From an uncultured Treponema sp. (GTDB taxonomy: Bacteria; Spirochaetota; Spirochaetia; Treponematales; Treponemataceae), in NCBI GenBank assembly GCA_947165895.1, contig CAMVCB010000006.1, positions 186,001 through 250,000 of the forward strand: 64,000 nt of DNA, in the 5' to 3' direction. The translations under genes were made by a program, and so were the position numbers. Every line of letters begins with the position of its first letter. The stretch's first letter is position 1. Positions 17,078 through 25,282 of the stretch are shown in pieces. The notes under the pieces are model-generated. The model was given only the letters and a program-made list of their open reading frames with translations. It was not told the origin of the DNA and did no database searches.

Positions 17078-18070
17078 ATGAAAAAGACACTAATTAATCA
17101 AATCCAGACTGAAATGTCTGGCGTACTGAATAATGCTCAAAGACAGAAACTTAGTGAAGTCCTTGAGCATTGTTTTTTTTACGTGGGTATTGTTGCTTTA
17201 GACAATGAGAACCTTATTCAAAGTAAATCTAATCAAACTTTGAAAGAAGAATTTCTTTCGGCAAAGCAAGTAGAAGGGTGTTCAGAGCGTTCTGTAAGTT
17301 ATTACAGTTCTACTCTCGATAATCTGATAAAAACACTTGGAAAACCATTTAATCAGATAGAAACAGAAGATTTACGAGTATATTTGAGTGAATATCAAAA
17401 GAAAAATGATGCTTCAAAACAGACTATTGATAATATACGACGTATTCTTTCCAGTTTTTTTACATGGTTGGAGGATGAAGATTATATTCTAAAAAGCCCG
17501 GTAAGAAGAATTCATAAAATTAAGACTATGAAACAAGTAAAAGAAACTTACTCTGATGAAGCTTTAGAGAGACTTCGTGATAACTGTAAAACAATAAGAG
17601 ATTTAGCCCTGATTGATATGCTTGCTTCTACAGGAATGCGTGTTGGCGAGCTCGTAAAGCTTAATAGAGTTGACGTTGATTTTGTAAATCGTGAATGTGT
17701 TGTATTAGGTAAAGGATCAAAGGAGCGTGTTGTTTATTTTGATGCAAGAACAAAGCTGCATTTACAGAATTATTTGAATTCCAGAACAGATGAAAATGAA
17801 GCTTTATTTGTAAGTCTTCTTGAACCTCACAATAGACTTGAAATTGCTGGTGTAGAAATAATGCTTAGGAAACTTGGACATAGTTTGGAAATTAATAAAG
17901 TGCATCCGCATAAATTCAGGCGTACATTGGCTACACGTGCAATCGATAAAGGTATGCCCATAGAGCAGGTTCAGAAGCTTTTAGGCCATCAAAAGATTGA
18001 TACAACAATGGAATATGCTATTGTAGACCAGCAAAATGTGAAAAATTCGCATAAAAAATACCTTAGTTAG
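17078..18070 (+). CDS. tyrosine site-specific recombinase within the hsdS locus
   Basis: 330 residues. The N-terminal SAM-like core-binding domain ends near residue 130. The catalytic domain shows Arg in TGMRVGEL (about 187), Lys in GKGSKER, His-x-x-Arg in HPHKFRRTL (about 277), His in LLGHQ (about 302) and the nucleophile Tyr in TMEYAIV (about 312). The Xer-like pentad is complete, so it is probably active. TAAGGAG precedes ATG. Such recombinases beside hsdS genes are known to reassort specificity domains in other bacteria; that role is inferred here from position and the flanking repeats. Confidence 0.93.
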   Translation: MKKTLINQIQTEMSGVLNNAQRQKLSEVLEHCFFYVGIVALDNENLIQSKSNQTLKEEFLSAKQVEGCSERSVSYYSSTLDNLIKTLGKPFNQIETEDLRVYLSEYQKKNDASKQTIDNIRRILSSFFTWLEDEDYILKSPVRRIHKIKTMKQVKETYSDEALERLRDNCKTIRDLALIDMLASTGMRVGELVKLNRVDVDFVNRECVVLGKGSKERVVYFDARTKLHLQNYLNSRTDENEALFVSLLEPHNRLEIAGVEIMLRKLGHSLEINKVHPHKFRRTLATRAIDKGMPIEQVQKLLGHQKIDTTMEYAIVDQQNVKNSHKKYLS

Positions 18071-18083
18071 TGTTATTTTCAGG

Positions 18084-18121
18084 CATCTCGACTAATCGCA
18101 AAATCCCGATTTATCGAGATG
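18084..18121. promoter_or_regulatory. candidate recombinase crossover site
   Basis: Imperfect inverted repeat with 15-bp arms (18084-18098 and 18107-18121; 13 of 15 complementary) around an 8-bp spacer CAAAATCC, the geometry of a tyrosine-recombinase core site. The right arm and half the spacer form the 5' part of repeat A copy 3; the left arm is absent at the other A copies. Confidence 0.55.
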
Positions 18122-18126
18122 TTTGG
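18101..18126 (+). repeat. hsdS shuffling repeat A, copy 3
   Basis: Identical to 15375-15400, placed 31 bases after the recombinase stop codon; starts the silent recognition-domain cassette. Confidence 0.9.
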
Positions 18127-18610
18127 AGATATATCAACAGGGAATTATAAATTTGAAACTCGTAAACTTGGAAGTGTTTCAGAAGTTGGTTCAAGTCATC
18201 GTGTTTTTACAACAGAATTTGTTGAACAAGGAGTTCCATTTTATCGAGGAACAGAAATAGGAATGTTAGCAAATGGTCAACAACCAGAAGAGCCTTTTTA
18301 TATTTCTGAAGAACATTATAATCGTTTAACTGAACATGATTCTAAGCCAAAGATTGGTGACTTACTTATGCCTTCTATTTGTAATAAGGGACAAGTTTGG
18401 ATGGTTGATACTGAATTTCCTTTTTATTATAAAGACGGTCGTGTACTATCAATTTCACCTAATCAGAAAATATATAATTCAAAGTATCTTCAATATTTTA
18501 TGCGTGAAAAAACAATTGTTGAATATCCAAAATTAGGTTCAGGTTCAACTTTTGCAGAGTTTAAAATCTTTTTATTGAAAGATATAGATGTCCTAACACC
18601 GCCAATCTCG

Positions 18611-18662
18611 CTCCAAAACGACTTCGCCGCCTTCGTCCAACAAATCGACAAATCAAAATTTG
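18611..18662 (+). repeat. hsdS shuffling repeat B, copy 3
   Basis: Closes the silent cassette; differs from copy 2 at only a few positions, and its downstream flank leads straight into hsdR. Confidence 0.85.
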
Positions 18663-18685
18663 AAATGGCTATATATGAAAAAGTA

Positions 18686-18694
18686 TGGTATAAT
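18686..18694 (+). promoter_or_regulatory. extended -10 promoter for hsdR
   Basis: TGGTATAAT (TG-N-TATAAT) about 22 bases before ATG 18716. There is no good -35, as expected for the extended -10 class. It would let hsdR be transcribed independently of what the hsdS cassettes do. Confidence 0.5.
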
Positions 18695-18715
18695 TATGGA
18701 AAATGGTATTTTATC

Positions 18716-21700
18716 ATGGCAAATTTTGATTATCTCTTGCAATATAAAGAATTTTCGGCATTTTCTGGTTTAGCAAACGAGGCCGAAAAACAATACAATA
18801 AATCTACAATGTTCTGCGGTATTTCTGCACGTAAGTGTGTGGAACAGGCCGTGAACTGGATGTACAGTGTTGATGATGATTTGTACATGCCTTATGACGA
18901 CAGCATTCAGGTTCTGGTTCATGATAAAAACTTTGTAAATATTGTTCCTGGAAACATTCAGAAAGATTTGCAGATTGTAATTAAAGTTGGAAACCAGGCA
19001 GTTCATTCAAATACTGAAATTGACAAAGCTCACGCTCTTCTTTCTCTTAAAGCTCTTTTTAATTTCTTAAACTGGATTGTATTTACTTACAGCAGTACAT
19101 ACGAAAGCCGTACTTTTGACGAAACTCTTATTCCTGCAAACAAAGCAACAATCATTGTAAAAAAGAATCAGAAAGAAATTGATAAATACCGCAGTGAGCT
19201 TGATGAAAAAGAACAGTCAATTGCTGACTTAAAAAAGCAGCTTGCCGATTTACAGAAAGCATTATCAAGCAATAAGTCTAAGCCTAAAGATGACAGTCTT
19301 ATCAATTATGAAACTATTGATGAAAAGACTACTCGTAAGCTGTTCATTGATGAGGATTTGAAAAAACTTGGCTGGCAGTTTGACGGTGTTATGGTTCAGG
19401 GAGAGTATCCTGTTCATGACATGGGTGACAAACATTCAGACGGCTTTGTTGATTATGTTCTGTTTGGAAAAGACCATAAACCTCTTGCTGTTGTTGAAGC
19501 TAAGAAAACAAGTAAAGACCCTAACATTGGAAAACAACAAGCAAAAGATTATGCTGATTGTCTTGAACGTGAATATGGACAGAGACCATTCATTTTCTAT
19601 ACTAATGGATTTGACTGCAATTTCTGGGATGATTTACAGGCAGCTCCACGCCGTGTAAGTATGGTATTCAGCCAGGGAGATTTGCAGAAGCTTGTAGATC
19701 GTCGTTCCCTTAAAGAAGATATAAACGCTATTCAGATTAATAAAGAAATTACCGGCCGTGATTATCAGATGGCAGCTATTAAGGCTGTTGTAAAATCTGC
19801 AAATGAAGGATTCAGAAAGTTCCTTCTGGTTATGGCAACCGGAACCGGAAAGACAAGAACTGTAATCAGTCTTACTGATGTTTTTGCTCGTGCAAATTAT
19901 GCAACAAACATTCTCTTTTTGACAGACCGTATTCAGCTTGTAAAACAGGCTTATTCAAATTACAAAGAGCATCTTAAATCTATGTCGCTTTGTAATATGC
20001 TTGATTATAAATCAAGACAGAATGACAAGAATGCAAGAATTGTATTTTCAACTTATCCGACAATTCTTAATGCCATTGATACTGATAAAACTGAAGATGG
20101 AGAAAGACTTTATACTCCAGCTCATTTTGATTTAATTATCATTGATGAAGCACACAGAAGTATTTTTAAGAAGTACCGGGCAATCTTTGATTATTTTGAT
20201 GCATACCTTGTAGGACTGACCGCTACTCCGCGCGAAGAAGTTGAACGAAGTACATTCGACTTTTTTGAACTTGAACACGGAAACCCGACTTATAACTATA
20301 CTTACGAAGAAGCTATAAAAGCCGGATATCTTGTTGATTATTATCCTGTTGAAAACTCTACAACCTTTATTGATAAGGGTATTCACTTTGATGATTTGAG
20401 TGAAGAAGACCGCAAGGCTATTGAAGACCAGTACAAAGAAGAAGGGGCTTCTGATTTTGAAGAAGCTCCACCAAGTGACATCAATAAGTTTGTTTTCAAC
20501 AAAGACACTGTAAAGAAAGTTATTGAAGAGCTTATGGAAAACGGAATTAAAACTGATGCCGGTGATAAGCTTGGAAAAACTATTATTTTTGCATATAACA
20601 AAAAGCATGCTCAGTTTATTGTTGATACTTTTGATGAAATGTACCCGCAATTGAAAGGTGGATTCTGTGCGAGAATTGTTTGTGATGACAGTAAAGTTGA
20701 GCAGACAATTGCAGATTTTGAAAAGCCGGATCAGAATCCATTTATTGCTGTAAGTGTTGATATGCTTGATACTGGTGTGGACGTGCCGGAAGTTGTTAAT
20801 CTTGTTTTCTTTAAGAAAGTAATGAGCAAGATTAAATTTAATCAGATGATTGGTCGTGGTACACGTCTTTGTCCGGAGCTTTCTTGCTGTGACGGAAAGA
20901 ACGGTATTTATGAAGGCAAGAAATACTTTTACATTTTTGACTGGCTTAGAAACTTTGAGTTCTTCCGTGTAAATAAGGACGGTGTAAAAGGCAGCGAAAC
21001 TATAAGTCTTACTGAAAGTATTTTTAACCGCCGCGTGGAAATTATTAAAGAATTACAGGCTGCAGAATATCAGACTCCTGAATATGAAAAATACAGACAT
21101 GAACTTGTTTGTATTGTAAACAAACAGATCCGGGAATTGAATTTGAACTTAACTAGCGTTCTTCTGCATAAAAAACATGTTTTGAAATTCCAGGATATTA
21201 ATGCATTTAAGAATCTTGAGGATTCTGATGTTGAAAATCTAAAAAAGCATATAGCTCAACTTGTTTATATGGACGAGTTTGACGTTTATGCAAAGGGCTT
21301 TGATAACCTTGTTTATGGTATTGAAGTTTTGAAATGCCAGAAAAAGAATTACTCTAAGCAGCAGGAACAGATTGTAAATGACGCAAATATTCTTTTGAAG
21401 AAGAAAGCAAATATTGAACAGGTAAAAGCTCAAATTCCGCTTTTGACTCGTATTGTTGATGATTCATATTATGCGTCTAGCACAGTTTTGGACCTGGAAG
21501 ATATGAGAGTTAAGATTCGCGAGCTTATTAAGTTCCTGGTTGAAAGTAAGAAAAAAACGATTCGATATGTTGATTATATTGATACTACTCTTCCTGTAGG
21601 TGAAGGAACTCCTGTATATACTGCAAATAATTTTGAAGCTTATCAGAAGAAAGTAAACTCTTACATTACTGAGCACCTGGATGATGAGGCAATTATTAAA

Positions 21701-22096
21701 CTGCGCAATAATGTTCGTTTGACTCAAGATGATTATAACAAACTGAATGATGTATTTACTAAGGAACTTGGAACTTCTGAACAGTTTGAAAAGATAAGTG
21801 CTGGAAAACCGCTTGGTGTTTTTGTTCGTTCTATTGCAAAGATGGACCGCCAGAAAGTAAACGAACTATTTGCAGGGTTTATTCTTGAGTTTAATTTGAA
21901 TATTAAACAGATTGAGTTTGTAAAAGTGATTATTGAGAATATCATTGAACAAGGCGAAATTAATCTTGAACGCCTTGGAGATGGTAAGCCGCCGTTTGAC
22001 AGACCTGGTAAGTTCTTTAGTCTGTTTAATCCTAAAGCCCAGAACAGGTTGATACAGATTATTCGTAGCGTGAATGAGAATGCGCGTGTGGCGTAA
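18716..22096 (+). CDS. hsdR: type I restriction endonuclease subunit R
   Basis: 1126 residues from ATG 18716 (MANFDYLLQYKEF), chosen because the recognised HsdR sequence begins here; the frame is open further upstream into the hsdS cassette. Order: DUF4145-like helical domain (about 18-125), coiled coil (about 145-190), and PD-ExK nuclease with Asp in GFVDYVLFG (about 243) and VEAKK (about 262). Motor motifs follow: ATGTGKT (about 372) and DEAH (about 475), then the helicase C-domain with QMIGRGTRLCP and a C-terminal helical region. It cleaves unmodified DNA after ATP-driven translocation when joined to M2S. All key residues are present. Confidence 0.94.
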   Translation: MANFDYLLQYKEFSAFSGLANEAEKQYNKSTMFCGISARKCVEQAVNWMYSVDDDLYMPYDDSIQVLVHDKNFVNIVPGNIQKDLQIVIKVGNQAVHSNTEIDKAHALLSLKALFNFLNWIVFTYSSTYESRTFDETLIPANKATIIVKKNQKEIDKYRSELDEKEQSIADLKKQLADLQKALSSNKSKPKDDSLINYETIDEKTTRKLFIDEDLKKLGWQFDGVMVQGEYPVHDMGDKHSDGFVDYVLFGKDHKPLAVVEAKKTSKDPNIGKQQAKDYADCLEREYGQRPFIFYTNGFDCNFWDDLQAAPRRVSMVFSQGDLQKLVDRRSLKEDINAIQINKEITGRDYQMAAIKAVVKSANEGFRKFLLVMATGTGKTRTVISLTDVFARANYATNILFLTDRIQLVKQAYSNYKEHLKSMSLCNMLDYKSRQNDKNARIVFSTYPTILNAIDTDKTEDGERLYTPAHFDLIIIDEAHRSIFKKYRAIFDYFDAYLVGLTATPREEVERSTFDFFELEHGNPTYNYTYEEAIKAGYLVDYYPVENSTTFIDKGIHFDDLSEEDRKAIEDQYKEEGASDFEEAPPSDINKFVFNKDTVKKVIEELMENGIKTDAGDKLGKTIIFAYNKKHAQFIVDTFDEMYPQLKGGFCARIVCDDSKVEQTIADFEKPDQNPFIAVSVDMLDTGVDVPEVVNLVFFKKVMSKIKFNQMIGRGTRLCPELSCCDGKNGIYEGKKYFYIFDWLRNFEFFRVNKDGVKGSETISLTESIFNRRVEIIKELQAAEYQTPEYEKYRHELVCIVNKQIRELNLNLTSVLLHKKHVLKFQDINAFKNLEDSDVENLKKHIAQLVYMDEFDVYAKGFDNLVYGIEVLKCQKKNYSKQQEQIVNDANILLKKKANIEQVKAQIPLLTRIVDDSYYASSTVLDLEDMRVKIRELIKFLVESKKKTIRYVDYIDTTLPVGEGTPVYTANNFEAYQKKVNSYITEHLDDEAIIKLRNNVRLTQDDYNKLNDVFTKELGTSEQFEKISAGKPLGVFVRSIAKMDRQKVNELFAGFILEFNLNIKQIEFVKVIIENIIEQGEINLERLGDGKPPFDRPGKFFSLFNPKAQNRLIQIIRSVNENARVA

Positions 22097-22109
22097 GAAG
22101 GAAAAATAA

Positions 22110-23284
22110 ATGAAAAAAATTTTTATTAGTCATAATACTCAAGATAAAGTTGTTGCTGATATTTTTGTTGATTTTCTTATTGCTGTAGGTATTCCTCGCA
22201 ATGAAATATTTTGTTCTTCATTACCAGGAAATAATGTACGAGAAAATATAACAGCTGAAATTAGAGAGAGAGTTTAGATAGTAGTAATATATTTATTTGT
22301 ATTTTATCTTCTTCATATTATCAGAGTGCTTATTGCTTAAATGAAGCTGGAATTGTTTGGTATAAACATGCTGCAACTATAATTATTGGGTTACCTGAAA
22401 TTAATATTGATAATATGCAAGGTTTTATCAACAAAGATTATATGATTCGGCATTTAAATAATTCTGATGACATATATGCCATAATTGATGATATAATAGC
22501 AGAATTAAATCTTACTCAAATTAAGCATCAAGTTATAAATACTGAAACAGCAAAACTTGTAAGAAAGTATAATGATTTTCTCACAAATAGAAGAGTAGAA
22601 TCCACTGAAAATCTTCCATCAAATAACGTAGATTTAGGTACAATCTCAACTGATGATGAAAAAATTATTATCTATTATATGATTGCAAAAGGACTTAGAA
22701 AAACTTCAAAAAAAGACATCATAAATTGGCTGCAAATAAAGGAAATTTTTAATGTTGATATAGATAATGGATTTGATCTACTATCTTTTTTAGGAAATTC
22801 AAAATATGAGAATGAGACTTTTGAATTAGATATAACATATTTTAGAAAGTTTTCAAATCAAAAAGGCGAAGTTAAAGAAGTTTTAAAACCAATTGTTTTC
22901 AATCATTATGAAAAAGTATCAAATAAGTTTATTAATCTCTGGCAAAGGAATGTTTTTAGTAATGAGATGAAATTATTCTTATTATATATTATTGAAAACA
23001 AAATTTCAAAACTTGGAGATAGATGGAAGGCTGATTTTGAAATAAACTCTTTAAGTGAATGGGTTAATAATAATTCTATGCCAGTATCTGTTGCAAATAA
23101 TTATGGGGTTTATCTTAATGCATTAATAACAAATAATCTTGTTTATGAAAGTGAATGGACAAGTTATGGAAATCCAAGAGAATACACATTGTATAATTCC
23201 TTACAAGAATTCTTATTTAGTGAGTCTTTTCCATATTATTCCGAATTACAAGAATTAAAAACTATATCCGCAATTCCATTCTAA
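22110..23284 (+). pseudogene. TIR-domain protein, interrupted at an (AG)5 tract (possibly phase-variable)
   Basis: ATG 22110 opens MKKIFISHNTQDKVVADIF, the first TIR box, but the frame stops at 22275-22277. With four instead of five AG units at 22263-22272, the frame reads EIRESLDSSNIFICILS and runs to the stop at 23284, giving about 390 residues. The restored TIR domain contains SSYYQSAYCLNEAG, whose Glu (about residue 78) is at the position of the catalytic Glu of TIR NAD-hydrolases. The remaining 270 residues are a helical domain I do not recognise. As it stands, only a 55-residue peptide or a fragment from ATG 22415 could be made. Strong AT bias compared with hsdR. Confidence 0.75.
22263..22272 (+). 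repeat. (AG)5 dinucleotide tract in the TIR gene
   Basis: Five AG units directly before TTTAG. Present state: premature stop TAG at 22275. One unit fewer restores the TIR frame. Confidence 0.8.
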
Positions 23285-23307
23285 TATTATTCAAAGAGGT
23301 TTGTAAT

Positions 23308-24564
23308 ATGGCTCATATAAATTTAAATATTGATTATTGTGCACAACTAAGAAATAAGGTAAATGAATATCAACATTATTCTATAACAAGAACTCATTCA
23401 TTAAAAAAAGATAATGCACAAAGAGGATGGGAAAAAATATGTGCAATTATGGATAGACTAGATGATACTACAAGATATTTAAATTCTATTGAACTTCAAA
23501 AAACAATTGGAGTTCTTGCTGTTTTTGATTTTTATAATTTTATGAATAATGCTGCAACATTACTTGATTGTATAAAATATCTTGGTGAAATATATGATTT
23601 TGATTTTTCAAACGAAGATATTAAAAATGATATATTTAATCAGCTTGGAAATAATGGAAATGGAACAGATAAAGGTTATTTTGAATATTTACGTTCTTTG
23701 TGTTCTGTACATCCTATCGAGACTAGTCGACATCCAGAATTTCTTGATGATAATACAAAAATAGAATGTTCACCTTATGTACGTTGGAATGATGGTTTTC
23801 TAACGACTGAAAATGATTGTGATTTAGTAGCAATTGTATATACAAATAATCCAAAGTTTTTCTCAAAATATATTGGAATTAAATTGTTTGAAGTTTTTTC
23901 ATATATTGAAAGACGTTTTAATATATTAGAACAATTAATCAATCATATTGATAATTATTATAAATCAATTATTGATGAATTTAGACATAAACCCTTAAAA
24001 AAAGAAAAAGATTTTTCAAATTATTGTGATTATTTGGAATATTTAAAAAAAGAATATGCAGAAAGGATTAATACTGGATGGGATGAACATTTTGATTTTT
24101 ACATTGAAACAATGAAATGTACATTTGAAAATCCAGTTAATCAGGAAAAACTTTTAAAGTATCAAAATGCTGTGAAATTTGGATTCACTTTTTTTCAAAA
24201 CTACTTACAGGAAATTCCTGAAACTGATAAATACGAAACAACTGGATTACATAAGCAACCAGAACATTCAATTGGTGATTCACTATTCTGGCAATTACAG
24301 GAAAGGCCTAGTGGAAGAGAATTATGGAATTATAATTATCCATTCGAAAAGCTGCTTTGTATGTGGATGCAACCAAGCTATATGGATATGGCAAATTCGT
24401 TGATTAATGAAATAAAACCATTTTGGGAAAAATATGTAATTTTTGAGCCTAATATGACACCTTTTGAAATAAGTATATTACTAACAATCGCTTGTCATTT
24501 TTATAAATTAGACCATGATGAGAATTATAGAAATGATATTCCTGATACGGAAGAATATAGGTAA
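23308..24564 (+). CDS. unrecognised 418-residue protein paired with the TIR gene
   Basis: Starts 23 bases after the TIR gene with AAAGAGG as ribosome-binding site, so the two are very likely cotranscribed. It is all-helical in appearance, with many Asn, Tyr and Asp residues. Segments such as WEKICAIMDRLDDTTRYLN, VFDFYNFMNNAATLLDCIKYLG and HIDNYYKSIIDEFRHKPLKK may be substrate or partner helices. No signal peptide, membrane segment or nucleotide-binding motif. Base composition is as AT-rich as the TIR gene, suggesting joint acquisition. It may be a sensor or effector partner; the function is unknown. Confidence 0.8.
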   Translation: MAHINLNIDYCAQLRNKVNEYQHYSITRTHSLKKDNAQRGWEKICAIMDRLDDTTRYLNSIELQKTIGVLAVFDFYNFMNNAATLLDCIKYLGEIYDFDFSNEDIKNDIFNQLGNNGNGTDKGYFEYLRSLCSVHPIETSRHPEFLDDNTKIECSPYVRWNDGFLTTENDCDLVAIVYTNNPKFFSKYIGIKLFEVFSYIERRFNILEQLINHIDNYYKSIIDEFRHKPLKKEKDFSNYCDYLEYLKKEYAERINTGWDEHFDFYIETMKCTFENPVNQEKLLKYQNAVKFGFTFFQNYLQEIPETDKYETTGLHKQPEHSIGDSLFWQLQERPSGRELWNYNYPFEKLLCMWMQPSYMDMANSLINEIKPFWEKYVIFEPNMTPFEISILLTIACHFYKLDHDENYRNDIPDTEEYR

Positions 24565-24681
24565 AAATATCATTTAACTGACAACTGCTAGCATGTCATT
24601 ATTGCGTTCCAGTCTTGAGTTACAGACCCGATATTTTTTTTATAACAGAAAATACAACATAAATCGATATTGTTATTTTTA
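24565..24681. other. short intergenic stretch after the defence island
   Basis: No ORF or hairpin with a clear T run. It separates the island from a short promoter-terminator unit. Confidence 0.4.
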
Positions 24682-24771
24682 TTGACATAACCATATACTC
24701 CAGCCGAGTATAATAATTAGGGATTTACAGACTCCCAATATAAAACTGCTACAACTCGTAGCAGTTTTTTT
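24682..24771 (+). ncRNA. possible very short RNA: promoter-like box, operator-like palindrome and terminator
   Basis: TTGACA (24682-24687) and TATAAT (24709-24714), separated by 21 nt, which is long. An inverted repeat TATACTC/GAGTATA overlaps the -10. Only about 30 nt later a clear terminator follows: AAACTGCTAC, loop AACTC, GTAGCAGTTT with T7 (24743-24771). Any transcript would be about 50 nt. GGGATTTAC (from 24719) is complementary to GTAAATCCC near 24,800. A leader or small RNA is possible. Confidence 0.4.
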
Positions 24772-24855
24772 ATATTCTTGCTTTAATTTGATAAATTCGT
24801 AAATCCCGAAATTTTCACAAAATCTTTAGGACACAAACCGTCTTACAATTTCCCT

Positions 24856-25092
24856 ATGATGATTCAGGGAAAGAGCTGCACACTGACTGTGGCAAAAGAC
24901 GGTTACAAAGGATTTAGAGAAGATACACGTTCAAAGAAAAGAACTATTAGAGGATATGGAGGGGGTGTCTGGACTATTGGTGTGCCGATTCCACAGAACT
25001 GTATTTCTTTAAAAGATTTATCCTCTAAGATGATAGATTCTGAAAAGTATTTAAAAAAGATTTTACATGAAGAAATTGATAAAGTGTCTTAA
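24856..25092 (+). CDS. small phage-related protein sharing its N-terminus with the window-start gene
   Basis: 78 residues, MMIQGKSCTLTVAKDGYKG, then a basic stretch (RSKKRTIRGYGGGVW) and a short helix. The DNA of CTLTVAKD is duplicated at 1-30. It may be a truncated gene fused at the repeat, or an independent small protein. No strong ribosome-binding site is visible. Confidence 0.4.
   Translation: MMIQGKSCTLTVAKDGYKGFREDTRSKKRTIRGYGGGVWTIGVPIPQNCISLKDLSSKMIDSEKYLKKILHEEIDKVS
24877..24906 (+). repeat. direct repeat, right copy
   Basis: Same 30 bases as 1-30 with one mismatch (24901). The two copies lie 24.9 kb apart, near the phage genes at one end and the defence island at the other. Confidence 0.75.
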
Positions 25093-25096
25093 TAAG

Positions 25097-25224
25097 TTTG
25101 GAGCTGATCGGACTTGAAGCCTTATAAGATAGTAAATTATAAAAAAAACAGTCCAGTGGACTATTTTTTTTGTAATTATCCATCAACAAATTGTAGCGCT
25201 CTAGCCAGGTGAGCTACAGCCCCT
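25097..25224 (-). pseudogene. split tRNA-Ala remnant
   Basis: On the minus strand, 25223 down to about 25185 reads GGGGCTGTAGCTCACCTGG and on through a normal D-arm to the anticodon stem. The 3' half is missing there. Sixty bases further on, 25120-25098 reads TTCAAGTCCGATCAGCTCCA, a T-loop, T-stem 3' half and acceptor strand. GGGGCTG pairs with CAGCTCC with one G-U, so the halves belong together. The anticodon loop 3' side, variable loop and T-stem 5' half are replaced by unrelated sequence with a terminator. Not a functional tRNA as written. Confidence 0.55.
25150..25171. terminator. terminator between the tRNA-Ala fragments
   Basis: AGTCC/GGACT stem with 3-nt loop, A run on the left and T run on the right; usable on both strands. 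Confidence 0.65.
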
Positions 25225-25282
25225 TTTTTATTTTATTAATGAATTATTTTTATAATATATTATAATAAAAGAGGAGGCAAGT

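Larger units (their letters stand above)
18080..18664 (+). pseudogene. silent half-hsdS cassette (one recognition domain)
   Basis: Encodes KSRFIEMFGD, one recognition domain (KFETRKLGSVSEVGSSH to LLKDIDVLTPP) and SLQNDFAAFVQQIDKSKFE. It corresponds to a second-domain segment with no first domain. The frame is open from just after the recombinase stop and continues without a stop into hsdR. An internal ATG (18119) could start translation, but no ribosome-binding site is evident. Best read as a donor cassette for domain exchange. Confidence 0.8.

Noticed and set aside
17078..18070. Recombinase as the integrase of the prophage
   Set aside because: It is embedded among hsdS cassettes sharing repeats, far from the phage genes, so a local shuffling role is more likely.
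22415..23284. Reading this as an independent 289-residue gene
   Set aside because: Its first residues are the middle of a TIR protein; the frame upstream continues the TIR domain back to the AG tract, so it is a fragment.
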